Shown here one piece after another: positions 15,007 through 23,954 of a stretch of DNA of 61,120 nucleotides. This stretch comes from Candidatus Flavonifractor intestinigallinarum (lineage in GTDB: Bacteria > Bacillota > Clostridia > Oscillospirales > Oscillospiraceae). A program made the position numbers and the translations under genes. Under the pieces are notes generated by a model. The model made no database searches, was not told the origin of the DNA, and worked only from the letters and a program-made list of their open reading frames with translations. Position 1 is the stretch's first letter. Each line of letters begins with the position of its first letter. The stretch is from NCBI GenBank assembly GCA_019119165.1, contig DWXO01000061.1:1-61120 (forward strand), read 5' to 3'.

Positions 15007-15570
15007 TCATTGCTTGGATTGTTTCTTATGGGCAGCCTGCTCGGCCTGGGCCCTGGCCCGGCCCACCGCGTCGCTGACGGTGTCGGCGGCGTGGTTGACC
15101 GCCTGACTCACCTCGTTGCCGTCCAGATCGGGACCGGCGAACCGGTACCGGCAGCCCATAATAAGCCCCACAATGAGCAGGGGCAGCGAGATCCAGAAGG
15201 CCAGCAGCACCAGCAGGATAAAGATGAGCAGGGGGATGGAGACGATGGGCTCCCCCCACCGCCAGACCTCAAACCGGTTGGTGACGCAGCGGCGCACAAA
15301 GCCCACAAAAGCCTCCCAGCCGCTCCCGCCGGCGGCGGGCTCGGGCCGGGCGGGGCCCTGGTTGGGAGGCGGGGCGGCCTGTTCGCTGCCGGGCCGGGTG
15401 GAGTAGCGGGCGCTCTGCCCCCCGTCGGGGCGGACCTTGCCCCGCTGCTCCAGCAGGATCAGGGCCTCCAGCAGGTCGCCCCCGGTCTCCTCCAGCACCG
15501 CTCTGGCCTCCTCATAGGACACATTGGCCCGTTTTCGAAGCTGTTCCACCATTTCCAGTGTGACATCCAT
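15007..15570 (-). CDS. DUF4342-like membrane protein with an N-terminal UBA/NAC-type helix bundle
   Basis: This 187-aa protein starts at MDVTLEMVEQ (AAAGGA upstream). A TTG six codons earlier overlaps that site and is rejected. Residues 4-46 (VSYEEARAVLEETGGDLLEALILLE) resemble the three-helix UBA/NAC fold of elongation factor Ts and DUF4342. A Pro-rich linker follows, then one or two strongly hydrophobic helices at about 110-140 and an Ala/Gln-rich amphipathic tail. It is the first gene of the operon that continues into the response regulator, flavodoxin and kinase. It may be a membrane partner or target of the system. Confidence 0.65.
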   Translation of the reverse strand: MDVTLEMVEQLRKRANVSYEEARAVLEETGGDLLEALILLEQRGKVRPDGGQSARYSTRPGSEQAAPPPNQGPARPEPAAGGSGWEAFVGFVRRCVTNRFEVWRWGEPIVSIPLLIFILLVLLAFWISLPLLIVGLIMGCRYRFAGPDLDGNEVSQAVNHAADTVSDAVGRARAQAEQAAHKKQSKQ

Positions 15571-15697
15571 GGGAACACATCCTTTCAACGGTACCAGTAT
15601 ACCCCACAGCCGGTAAAGAGGGTATTTAGACTGTCTTAAAATCCCATTAAAACCGGCAACATTATATCAGGCCCCGCCCGCCGGCGCAAGCGGCGGC

Positions 15698-15726
15698 TTT
15701 ACCGGGGGGAAAAACCATGATATAAT
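15698..15726 (+). promoter_or_regulatory. Promoter of the gene at 15763
   Basis: A perfect TATAAT (15721-15726) lies 17 bp after a weak TTTACC (15698-15703). Confidence 0.5.
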
Positions 15727-15762
15727 GCCGTCAGAAGATACACGCGGAAAGGAGGGGACGGA

Positions 15763-16938
15763 ATGAACTGGAAAAAGCGGCTGCTCACCCTGCTGTGCGC
15801 GGCCGTATTGGTGCTGGGACCGGGTCTGGCGGGTACTGCCAAAGCAGACACGGTGGAGATCTACCTGATGGCCGAAAACGACCAGATGCTCACCCTGCCG
15901 CTGGAGGCCATGCCCACCTGGATCGGCGGCTCTCTGTACGTCCCCTATACCGCCTTCGACTGGACGGCCACCGGGGTGAACCTGGGGGTGTCCTACGGGC
16001 AGATCCAGGGGGACGGGGGAAACAGCTTTATGCTGTACAGCCTCAGCGGTACCCTTACCTTTGATCTGAACGCCGGTACCTGTGTGGACCGCTCCGGCCA
16101 GCAGCTGGAGATGCGGGCGGTATCCCGCAACGGCTGGATTTTTGTGCCCCTGGCGTCGGTGTGCTCCTACTTCGGCCTGCGCTACAGCTATACCCCCACC
16201 AACTACGGCACCCTGATCCGCATTACCAACGGGCAGGAGCGGCTGGGCAGCGAGTTCATCCAGTATGCCCAGGACTCCATGCGCAGCCGGTACAACGCCT
16301 ATATGAAGCAACTCTATCCCGACAACACGCCCCATCCCTCTGTCCAGCCCACCCCTGTGCCCACGCCCACTCCCAGTCCCGGGGAGGAGCCGGAGCGGGC
16401 GGAGCTGACGGTCTATTTCGCCTTCCAGTGTACCGGGGGCGGCGGCGTGGCCGACATTCTGGACCGGCTGGAGACGGAGGGGGTGAAGGCCCTCTTCCTG
16501 TTCCGTCCCCAGGAGCTGGAGGAAAATGAGGAAAATCTCCGCCGCATTGTGGGCTCCGGCCATGCTCTGGGTCTGAGCGTGGGTGGAACCACCCTGACCC
16601 AGGTGGAGGAGGAGCTGGCCCAGGGGTCCGCTTTGCTGGAGCGGCTGGTGCGGCTCAAGACCCACACCGTCTATCTGGAGCAGGCCGGCCGGGATGTGGC
16701 CTCGGCGCTGTCGGGAGAGGGCTGGGCCTGCTGGTCCCCCCAGCTGGATCAGACCGGCGACACCCGTTCGGCGGCCACCCGCAGCAGCGCCCTGATGAAT
16801 ACCTTTGACAGCCGTACCGGTTCCGTCCGGGTCATGATGGATGACCGGCCCGGTACAGCTGATGTGCTGGCCCGGCTGCTGCCCCGGATGGAGGGGGAGG
16901 ACTACCGGACCCGGCTGGCGCTGGAGACCTGGTTTTGA
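15763..16938 (+). CDS. Secreted protein with a degenerate NodB-like (polysaccharide deacetylase) domain
   Basis: This 391-aa protein has a signal peptide (residues 1-28, ending AGTAKA). Residues about 35-155 resemble stalk/copper-amine-oxidase-N type cell-surface domains (SLYVPYTAFDW, GWIFVPLASVCSYFGL). A PTPVPTPTPSPG linker follows at about 192-206, then a C-terminal domain (ELTVYFAFQC, ILDRLETEGVKALFLFRPQEL, RIVGSGHALGLSVGG) with the NodB fold pattern. The catalytic Asp-Asp and H-x3-H metal ligands of true deacetylases are not visible (the usual TFDDG is YFAFQ), so it is probably a carbohydrate-binding pseudoenzyme. Start supported by AAAGGAGGGG. Confidence 0.65.
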   Translation: MNWKKRLLTLLCAAVLVLGPGLAGTAKADTVEIYLMAENDQMLTLPLEAMPTWIGGSLYVPYTAFDWTATGVNLGVSYGQIQGDGGNSFMLYSLSGTLTFDLNAGTCVDRSGQQLEMRAVSRNGWIFVPLASVCSYFGLRYSYTPTNYGTLIRITNGQERLGSEFIQYAQDSMRSRYNAYMKQLYPDNTPHPSVQPTPVPTPTPSPGEEPERAELTVYFAFQCTGGGGVADILDRLETEGVKALFLFRPQELEENEENLRRIVGSGHALGLSVGGTTLTQVEEELAQGSALLERLVRLKTHTVYLEQAGRDVASALSGEGWACWSPQLDQTGDTRSAATRSSALMNTFDSRTGSVRVMMDDRPGTADVLARLLPRMEGEDYRTRLALETWF

Positions 16939-16945
16939 GTACAGA

Positions 16946-16965
16946 GGGCGGGCGGATGCCCGCCC
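16946..16965 (+). terminator. Hairpin after the NodB-like gene
   Basis: GGGCGGGC (16946-16953) pairs with GCCCGCCC (16958-16965) 8 bp past the stop. The following sequence is only moderately T-rich. Confidence 0.5.
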
Positions 16966-17006
16966 TTACCTTATATATAATAATGTAGAGACAGGAGGAA
17001 CCTGCC

Positions 17007-18161
17007 ATGCGCAGCGTCTATCTGGACAACGGCGCCACATCCTACCCCAAGGCCCCCGGGGTAGGGGAGGCCATGAGCGACTTTATTACCAAGATCGGCT
17101 GCAATATCGCCCGGGGGGGCTATCAGCAGGCCTATGACGCCGCCGGCCGGGTGCTGGAGGTGCGGGAGAAGCTGAACAAGCTGGTCAACGGCCCCGGCCC
17201 CCGCAACGTGGTGTTCACCGGGGGAGCCACCGCCGCGCTCAACCTGCTGCTCAAGGGCCTGCTCCGGCCGGGGGACAAGGTGCTCACCTCCCCCATGGAG
17301 CACAACGCGGTGCTTCGCCCTCTGGAGCAGCTGAAAAAAGAAGGCGTGGCGGTGGAGTACCTGCCCTGTACCCAGAGAGGGGAGCTGATCCTGAAGGGGC
17401 TGGCGGACAAGCTGACCCCCGACGTCCGGGCCGTCGTGCTGTGCCACGGCTCCAACGTGTCGGGTACCTTGTTTCCCATTGAGCAGGTGGGTCCCCTCTG
17501 CCGGGAACGGGGGATCTTCTTCCTGGTGGACGCGGCCCAGACCCTGGGGGCCATCCCGGTGGATATGGCCGCCATGTGCATCGACGGCCTGGCCTTCCCC
17601 GGCCACAAGGGCCTGCTGGGGCCCCAGGGCATCGGCGGGGCAGTGGTGACCGACGCTCTGGCGGCGGAACTGGACCCGCTGCTCTCCGGCGGCACCGGCA
17701 GTCTGTCGGAATCCCTGGAGATGCCCCCGTTCCTGCCCGACCGGTTTGAGGCGGGTACCCTCAACCTGCCCGGCATCTTCGGCCTGGGGGCGGCGCTGGA
17801 CTACCTGGAACAGGAGGGGGAGGCCCTCCGCCTCCGGGAGCACAAGCTGGCGGGACACCTGTGGGCCCGGCTGATGGAGCTGGAGGAGGACGGCATCCGG
17901 GTGCTGGGCGCGGACGACCCCGCCCGCCGTACCGGGGTGGTGTCCATCGACTTCCTCAAGGGGGACAACGGGGAGATGGCCTTCCGGCTGGAGCAGGAGT
18001 ACGGCATCCAGACCCGCTGCGGCCTCCACTGCGCCCCCATGGCCCACCGGACCCTGGGCACCTTCCCCCAGGGCGCGGTCCGCTTCTCCGTGGGGCCCTT
18101 CACCACCTTTGAAGAGATCGACTACGTCCAGGGAGCGGTATACGAGCTGCTGCTGGAGTGA
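17007..18161 (+). CDS. Class V aminotransferase, cysteine desulfurase-like
   Basis: This 384-aa PLP enzyme starts [17 protein letters not shown]. It shows the substrate/PLP pocket residues ([35 protein letters not shown]) and the Schiff-base lysine in [10 protein letters not shown] (Lys201). A cysteine in RCGLHCAP near the C-terminus fits the sulfur-carrying cysteine. This form, seen in Firmicutes outside isc/suf operons, probably releases sulfur or selenium from cysteine or selenocysteine for a specialised acceptor. No scaffold or SufU gene lies nearby, so its pathway is not shown. GGAGG upstream. Confidence 0.85.
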   Translation: MRSVYLDNGATSYPKAPGVGEAMSDFITKIGCNIARGGYQQAYDAAGRVLEVREKLNKLVNGPGPRNVVFTGGATAALNLLLKGLLRPGDKVLTSPMEHNAVLRPLEQLKKEGVAVEYLPCTQRGELILKGLADKLTPDVRAVVLCHGSNVSGTLFPIEQVGPLCRERGIFFLVDAAQTLGAIPVDMAAMCIDGLAFPGHKGLLGPQGIGGAVVTDALAAELDPLLSGGTGSLSESLEMPPFLPDRFEAGTLNLPGIFGLGAALDYLEQEGEALRLREHKLAGHLWARLMELEEDGIRVLGADDPARRTGVVSIDFLKGDNGEMAFRLEQEYGIQTRCGLHCAPMAHRTLGTFPQGAVRFSVGPFTTFEEIDYVQGAVYELLLE

Positions 18162-18237
18162 CCGTACCCCGTTCCTTTCCTCTGCCGGTACGCCTTGGCC
18201 GGAAGATTACGCTTATGTTACAAAACCGCCGGGGGTG

Positions 18238-18266
18238 TTGACGGAATGGATTTGATGGATTATCAT
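18238..18266 (+). promoter_or_regulatory. Strong promoter of the S-layer-type gene
   Basis: TTGACG (18238-18243), 17 bp and TATCAT (18261-18266) precede a ~60-nt leader with AAGGAGGAATT at the start codon. With the gene's uniform codon choice this implies high expression. Confidence 0.65.
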
Positions 18267-18330
18267 TATGCCAGACTCATGGAGAGGATGTTCCCTCCTC
18301 ATGGTCAAATAAAATAAGGAGGAATTCCAA

Positions 18331-21012
18331 ATGAGAAACCTCAAGAGGACTCTCAGCCTGGCTCTGGCCGCTGTTATGCTCATGGGCATGATGGTTGTCG
18401 GCGCCGGCGCTGCGAGCAAGGATTTCACTGATGCCAGTGATATCAAAAATGTTGAGGCTGTCGACGTTATGGTCGCTCTGGGCGTGCTCGAGGGCGGCGA
18501 TAAGGGCGACTTCCAGCCCAACTCCATCCTGACCCGTGAGCAGGCCGCCAAGATCATCTGCTACCTGCTGCTGGGCACCGAGTCTGCTGAGAAGCTGACC
18601 ACCAACTCCGCCGTGTTCAGCGACGTGGCGGCCAACCGCTGGTCCGCTCCCTACATCAGCTACTGCGTGAACCTGGGCATTCTGGCCGGCGACGGTCAGG
18701 GCCACTTCTTCCCCGAGGGCAAGCTGACCGGCGCTGCTTTTGCCAAGATGCTGCTGGTTGCCCTGGGCTACGATGCTTCCGTTGAGAAGTACGTGGGCAG
18801 CGACTGGATGATCAACGTCTCCTCCGACGCCATTGCCGCCGGTATCGTTCCCTCCGGTCTGGTCCTGGCCAACGAGCTGTCCCGTCAGGACGCCGCTCAG
18901 ATGGCTTTTGACACCCTGACCGCCGACATGGTGAAGTACGACAGCAAGGGCAGCGTTTCCGTGGGTGACATCGTCATCAACCAGAACGCCAATGCTGAGA
19001 AGATCGCCGCTTCCAGCAAGACCGGCTACAAGACCTCCGGCAACGACGAGTATCAGCAGTTCTGCGAGAAGTACTTCGCCGACCTGAAGCTGAACGAGAA
19101 CTCCAACGACGACTTCGGCGCTCCCGCCAGCAAGTGGACCTATAAGAACAAGGCCGTGGGCACCTATGCTCAGACCGCCGACGCCACCTACAGCGAGGAA
19201 GTGCAGTCCAAGGAGCTGTACTCCGACCTGGGTCTGGACACCACTGTGAAGGCCGACGTCATCACCGACGGTAAGGCCAACGGCACCTTCACCATCCAGA
19301 AGGGCAACTCCACCGATAAGATCGGCGGCAGAGGCGTTGTGGTCAACGCTTACGCTGACGACGACAACAACGTGACTCTGGTTGTGATCAACACCTACGT
19401 GGGTGAGGTCTCCAAGGTCACCGCCGCCAAGGGCGACGATGCGGCCTATGTCACCGTGGACGGCATGAAGTACGAGACCGAGAACTTTGCCAAGGACGAC
19501 GTGGTTCTCTACACCAAGGCTGACGGCGTGATCCAGACCATGGCTCTGGCCGAGAAGGTCGAGGGCGTTGAGGTTACCCGCGTCACCGGCACCACCAGCT
19601 TCGTGGCTGACGGCACCACCTACAAGTTCAACAGCAACGTGACCTTCTCCAGCGACGTGAAGAAGGACAGCGTTCTGGACCTGTATCTGGACACCTACGG
19701 CTATGTCATGAAGGTGGACGTCTCCAAGGCTTCCAGCGACTACGCCTATGTGATCAAGACCGGCGCCGATGAGGGCCGCTACGATGACGAGGCCAACTAC
19801 TATGCCAAGGTCCTGCTGGCCGACGGCACTCAGACCGAGATCACCGTGGATGAGGACTGCCTGGGTAAGACCACGGACGGCTTCGGCACCAAGAAGGAAG
19901 CTCTGCGCCAGATGGAGGGCGACATCGTGGAGTACACCAAGGACTCCAAGGACGTCTACACCCTGAAGAGCCAGGCTGACAGCGCCACCGGCAAGGTGGA
20001 GATCAAGAAGGGCGAGTCCGCCATGACCTTCGGCGGCACCACCAAGTACGCCAACAGCAAGACCATCTTCCTGGTGCAGTCCGGCACCGACAGCAAGGCC
20101 ACCTATACCACCTACACCGGCTACGCCAACGTGCCCAGCATGAGCAAGGACAGCGGCGCCACCTACACCGTGTACTGCAAGAGCGGCGATGTGGCTACCA
20201 TCGTGTTTGTCTCCGGCGTTTCCGCCACCTCCAAGGATATCGTCTACGTCCTGTCCTCCAAGGCGGCCTCCAAGGTGGACGATAGCGACGCCGGCGTCTA
20301 CTACGAGTACAAGGCTGTTGTCAACGGCGAGATCACCACTGTGAAGATGGATGAGAAGATTGCCACCGACGGCAAGAGCGACGTGCTGTACGGCAGCATC
20401 TCCTACGCCGACAAGGACAACGAGATCCTGGATACCTCCGCTTGCGATCCCTTCAGCATCGATAAGACCGACGACAGCTACTCCATGACCGGCAAGGTCA
20501 CCGCCGAGGCCAAGGACGACATCATTGGCATCGACAACAAGAGCTACGCTCTGTCCTCCGATGTGGAGCTGTACGCTGTGACCAGCGGCGACAAGATCGA
20601 GACCGGCGCTCTGGCCGACGTGGCCAAGGACGGCACCGTGACCGTCATCGTGAAGAACGGCGAGGTTATCACCATCTTCTACGGCGTCAGCAACGACAGC
20701 CCCGTGGGCCCCGGCGTCAGCGACAGCTACAGCGTGTCCCTGGCCAAGAACGCCCAGACTTCCGCCACTCTGGACCTGACCGTGAAGAGCACCAACGGCT
20801 CTGACACCGCCAAGTTCACCTACAAGGTGTTTGCTTACGGCATCACTGCCGGCAAGGACACCGCCGTTGAGGTCAGCGCCGGCGAGGGCGCCCTGGTCAA
20901 CGGCACCTCCACCGTCAGCGTCATCAGAGGCACCAACAACACCCTGGTTTACTACGTTGTTGTGACCGTGGGCGGCGACACCCTGACCACCTCCACCGTC
21001 ATCGGCGGCTAA
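18331..21012 (+). CDS. Large secreted S-layer homology (SLH) domain protein
   Basis: This 893-aa protein has a signal peptide (MRNLKRTLSLALAAVMLMGM, cleavage near GAGAAS). Two clear and one weak SLH modules span about 28-210 (VMVALGVLEGGDKGDFQPNSILTREQAAKI; CVNLGILAGDGQGHFFPEGKLTGAAFAKML; AIAAGIVPSGLVLANELSRQDAAQMAF). About 650 residues of repetitive beta-rich sequence follow, with many T/D/K residues and few cysteines. SLH modules bind pyruvylated wall polymers. Codons are strongly biased to one per amino acid, as in abundant proteins, so it may be a main S-layer protein. It is monocistronic. Confidence 0.85.
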   Translation: MRNLKRTLSLALAAVMLMGMMVVGAGAASKDFTDASDIKNVEAVDVMVALGVLEGGDKGDFQPNSILTREQAAKIICYLLLGTESAEKLTTNSAVFSDVAANRWSAPYISYCVNLGILAGDGQGHFFPEGKLTGAAFAKMLLVALGYDASVEKYVGSDWMINVSSDAIAAGIVPSGLVLANELSRQDAAQMAFDTLTADMVKYDSKGSVSVGDIVINQNANAEKIAASSKTGYKTSGNDEYQQFCEKYFADLKLNENSNDDFGAPASKWTYKNKAVGTYAQTADATYSEEVQSKELYSDLGLDTTVKADVITDGKANGTFTIQKGNSTDKIGGRGVVVNAYADDDNNVTLVVINTYVGEVSKVTAAKGDDAAYVTVDGMKYETENFAKDDVVLYTKADGVIQTMALAEKVEGVEVTRVTGTTSFVADGTTYKFNSNVTFSSDVKKDSVLDLYLDTYGYVMKVDVSKASSDYAYVIKTGADEGRYDDEANYYAKVLLADGTQTEITVDEDCLGKTTDGFGTKKEALRQMEGDIVEYTKDSKDVYTLKSQADSATGKVEIKKGESAMTFGGTTKYANSKTIFLVQSGTDSKATYTTYTGYANVPSMSKDSGATYTVYCKSGDVATIVFVSGVSATSKDIVYVLSSKAASKVDDSDAGVYYEYKAVVNGEITTVKMDEKIATDGKSDVLYGSISYADKDNEILDTSACDPFSIDKTDDSYSMTGKVTAEAKDDIIGIDNKSYALSSDVELYAVTSGDKIETGALADVAKDGTVTVIVKNGEVITIFYGVSNDSPVGPGVSDSYSVSLAKNAQTSATLDLTVKSTNGSDTAKFTYKVFAYGITAGKDTAVEVSAGEGALVNGTSTVSVIRGTNNTLVYYVVVTVGGDTLTTSTVIGG

Positions 21013-21048
21013 GACAGGGTCCCGTCAGAAAAACTGACCGTTCATTGC

Positions 21049-21084
21049 AGCGGCCCCGCTCCAGAGGAGCGGGGCCGCTCTTTT
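21049..21084 (+). terminator. Terminator of the SLH gene
   Basis: A 14-bp GC-rich stem (AGCGGCCCCGCTCC at 21049-21062 with its complement at 21066-21079) is followed by CTTTTC. It also faces the end of the minus-strand gene at 21084. Confidence 0.9.
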
Positions 21085-21530
21085 CAGCGAAAGGCAATAT
21101 AGCGGTAGGTGATCCCTTCGGTATTGAAGCCGTTGCCCTTGGCAAAGGCACCGCCGTTGATCTGAAAGCCTGATGGGGTGGTGTAAAAGACCCCATCCCG
21201 GAGCCAGATGCCGCCGGAGCGCTCGAAGGCGCACTGCACCTCCTGGGTGCCCACAGTAAATACATAAGTGTATTGGTTATCATCAGGGTCGCAGTTGTAC
21301 AGATAGAGCAGGGTGGGCTGAAAGGACAGGGCGATGTCCTGCATCCCCGTGCCGCCGTCCCCGATATAGCTGCCGCAGACGTAAGCCTTTTTGTCCTCGC
21401 CGTACTTTTCAGAGGCAAGCTGGGACAGGGCCTGGTCCACTTTGTTCAGGTCCTCGTTGAAATCCGTCCGCAGGAAGGGGTCCTCCGGTTCCCACTGGTG
21501 CAGCTGATAATGTTCGGTATACTTTGCCAT
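21084..21530 (-). CDS. Hypothetical protein, 148 aa, phage-appendage-like N-terminus
   Basis: The start MAKYTEHYQLHQWEPEDPFL is preferred over an ATG two codons earlier because GAGGAGGA abuts that first ATG. The opening (HQWEPEDPFLRTDFNEDLNKVDQALSQL) resembles N-termini of tail-fibre-like or prophage-derived proteins that begin with a short coiled coil. The rest is predicted beta structure (YLYNCDPDDNQYTYVFTVG, GVFYTTPSGFQINGGAF). There is no signal peptide. No phage genes surround it, so a domesticated remnant is one possibility. Function unknown. Confidence 0.6.
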   Translation of the reverse strand: MAKYTEHYQLHQWEPEDPFLRTDFNEDLNKVDQALSQLASEKYGEDKKAYVCGSYIGDGGTGMQDIALSFQPTLLYLYNCDPDDNQYTYVFTVGTQEVQCAFERSGGIWLRDGVFYTTPSGFQINGGAFAKGNGFNTEGITYRYIAFR

Positions 21531-21786
21531 ATACATTCCTCCTCGTTTTCGTTGTGGCGGCTTTGCCTGCCACAGACAGCGCCGAAGGGCGCCATTGTTG
21601 CACGGAGCGAAAACAACTGGAGGCGCAGGGGGGAGGTCTGGCTATTGGCATCGGGCGCGAAATATGGTATCATTTTATGTAAGGCTGTCCCGGGAACGGG
21701 ACCGGATATGGAGTGGAATGATCAGGCGAAGCGGGCCGTGCTCACAGGAAGGGGAGGCCCGCTCTGACCGGGAGAAAGGTGGAACC

Positions 21787-22812
21787 ATGGCAGACTGGAC
21801 GAGAGAACCTTTCGGCGTCACCGCCGGAGGCAAAGAAGTGGAACAGTGGACCGCGCAGGCAGGCAGCTACACGGCCAAGATCCTTACCTACGGGGGTATC
21901 CTCCGCAGTTTTTTGGTAGAGGACCGGGATGTGGTGCTGGGGTGCGACACCCTGGCCGACTATGAGAAGCAGGACAAATACTTCGGCGCCCTGGTGGGCC
22001 GGGTGGCCAACCGCATCGGCGGCGCCTCCTTCGACCTGAACGGGGTCCACTATCCCCTGGCCGCCAACAACGGCCCCAACTGTCTCCACGGCGGCGTCCA
22101 CGGCTTTCATGAGGCGGTGTGGGAGGCGGCGGTCCATGAGGGCAAGCTGGTGCTCTCCCATACCAGCCCCGACGGGGACGAGGGCTTCCCCGGCACCTTG
22201 CAGGTGCGGGTGAGCTACGACCTCACCGCCGACGGGGTGCTCTCCCTGGATTACTGGGCCAAAAGCGACAAGGATACCCTGTGCAACCTGACCAACCACA
22301 GCTACTTTAATCTGATGGGCCACAGCTTCGGCTCTCTGGAGGGCCAGCGGGTCCAGGTGTACGCCAGCGCCATCACCGAAAACGACGCCGACAGCACCCC
22401 CACCGGGGCCCTGCTGGCGGTGGAGGGCACCCCCTTTGACCTCCGCTTTCCCCGGGAGTTCCTCCAGGGGCTGGCCATGGAACACCCCCAGCTGACCCTG
22501 GGCAACGGCTACGACCACAACTTCGTGCTGCGGACCCAGCCCAACGCCCCCCTGGGGCTGGCGGCCCGGGTGATGGGGGGCGGGCTGTGCCTGGAGTGCT
22601 ACACCACCCAGTGCGGCCTCCAGCTCTACACCGCCAACTATCTGGACGGTGTGCCCGGCAAGGACGGGGCGGTGTACGGTCCCCGGTCGGCCTTCTGCCT
22701 GGAGACCCAGGGCTGGCCCGACGCCATCCACCATGAGGGCTTCCCCAGCCCCATCCTGCGGGCGGGGGAGGAGTACCGCCACACCACCACCTACCGGCTG
22801 GCCACCCTGTAA
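21787..22812 (+). CDS. galM: Aldose 1-epimerase (mutarotase)
   Basis: This 341-aa protein starts at MADWTREPFG, with GAGAAAGGTGG upstream; an open frame further up lacks a start signal. It interconverts alpha and beta anomers of galactose or glucose. The family motifs are present: GRVANRIGGASF, NNGPNCLHGGVHGFH (catalytic His), LTNHSYFNLMGH (second His), GYDHNFVL, and FCLETQGWPDAIHH with the catalytic Glu. It is monocistronic and cytoplasmic (no signal peptide). Confidence 0.93.
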   Translation: MADWTREPFGVTAGGKEVEQWTAQAGSYTAKILTYGGILRSFLVEDRDVVLGCDTLADYEKQDKYFGALVGRVANRIGGASFDLNGVHYPLAANNGPNCLHGGVHGFHEAVWEAAVHEGKLVLSHTSPDGDEGFPGTLQVRVSYDLTADGVLSLDYWAKSDKDTLCNLTNHSYFNLMGHSFGSLEGQRVQVYASAITENDADSTPTGALLAVEGTPFDLRFPREFLQGLAMEHPQLTLGNGYDHNFVLRTQPNAPLGLAARVMGGGLCLECYTTQCGLQLYTANYLDGVPGKDGAVYGPRSAFCLETQGWPDAIHHEGFPSPILRAGEEYRHTTTYRLATL

Positions 22813-22830
22813 GCCGGAACAGACAATGAC

Positions 22831-22868
22831 AAAGAGCCGGTCTGCCCCATTGGCAGACCGGCTCTTTT
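22831..22868. terminator. Bidirectional terminator, galM / coiled-coil gene
   Basis: A 16-bp stem (AAAGAGCCGGTCTGCC at 22831-22846 with its complement at 22852-22867) has A's on one side and T's on the other, between convergent genes. Confidence 0.9.
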
Positions 22869-22872
22869 GCCG

Positions 22873-23826
22873 TCAGGATGAAACGGAATCCAGCAGTTCT
22901 TCCCGCTTTGCCTCCAGAGGGGCCCGGCGGCGGACCACATCCTGGAGGATGACGTCCAGATTCCGCAGGGTGGCGGTCAGCTTCATGAGGACCTCCGACA
23001 CCCCCTCCTGGGCTGTCTTGATGCTGGACTGGACATACCAGTCGGAGAAAATGCCGTCAAAAAAGTAGTCGGCAAAGGTGGCAAATTCCCCGATCTGGAT
23101 GTTGGGAACCTGGAGCCGGCTTACATCCGCCAGCTCGGTGCGGAAGTCGCTCAGGGCCCGCTGGGCCGCCTGGATGCTGGACTGGGCGCTGTCCAGCCGG
23201 TCGTACTTGGCCATGGTGGCGATGAGCCCGCCCCCCAGCATATCCCAGGTGCCCCAGTTGCGGGCGCTGTCCAGATCGTTCTGGACCTGGCCCAGCAGGC
23301 GCTTGGCGTTTTCACCGGCGGATATGGCCTCCTCCAGCTCCTTCTGCTGGTGGGACAGGTCGGCCAGCTGGCGGTCCAGCTCCGCAAGCTGCTGGCCCTG
23401 GGGGCCGCCCATGGCCTTCACCAGTTCGCTCTTCTCTTCCCACAGGGCCTCCAGCCGCTCTTGGCTGCCCCGCAGGCCGTCCCGCTCCCGGATCAGGCCG
23501 GTGAGCTTGTTCTCCAGGTATTCCAGATCTGACTTGGCCTGATCGTACTGGAACTTGGCGGCCAGGGCCTCCCGGCGCTCCTGGTCCAGTCGCTCCTCCT
23601 TCTCTCCGGTCAGGGAGAGAAGGAAGGACCGCAGGCCGCCCTTCTCCAGCTTGTCCACGTCGTCCTGCTCCTTGTGGAAGCGCTGGGCGGTCTCGTCCAC
23701 CCTGGTCTGACGCTCCCCCCGCTGGCGGTAGAGCTCCTCGATTTGGGCGTCCAGCTGCCGCTGCCGGGCGTGGGCGGCGGTCAGCACCTCAATGTCCCGG
23801 TTGATCTCATACAGGCGTCGATCCAT
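22873..23826 (-). CDS. Coiled-coil protein of unknown function
   Basis: This 317-aa soluble protein is dominated by heptad-rich coiled coil at about 5-175 (DIEVLTAAHARQRQLDAQIEEL, LEKGGLRSFLLSLTGEKEERL, LADLSHQQKELEEAI). A C-terminal region carries an aromatic patch (FATFADYFFDGIFSDWYVQSS) followed by another helix. It lacks a signal peptide, membrane helix or Walker motifs, so it is not an SMC ATPase. It may be a scaffold, but no partner is suggested by its neighbours. The start lies after AAGGGAG with a rather long spacer. Confidence 0.7.
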   Translation of the reverse strand: MDRRLYEINRDIEVLTAAHARQRQLDAQIEELYRQRGERQTRVDETAQRFHKEQDDVDKLEKGGLRSFLLSLTGEKEERLDQERREALAAKFQYDQAKSDLEYLENKLTGLIRERDGLRGSQERLEALWEEKSELVKAMGGPQGQQLAELDRQLADLSHQQKELEEAISAGENAKRLLGQVQNDLDSARNWGTWDMLGGGLIATMAKYDRLDSAQSSIQAAQRALSDFRTELADVSRLQVPNIQIGEFATFADYFFDGIFSDWYVQSSIKTAQEGVSEVLMKLTATLRNLDVILQDVVRRRAPLEAKREELLDSVSS

Positions 23827-23954
23827 GAGGACTCACTCCCTTCTTTCCCTCTGATTTTACACACAACCACCGGGGAAAGCAAGGAGATACCCTGGACTTG
23901 CGGTCCAAAACCGGGTAAAATATTGGATACAAGTCCGATGCAAAGGAGAAGGCT

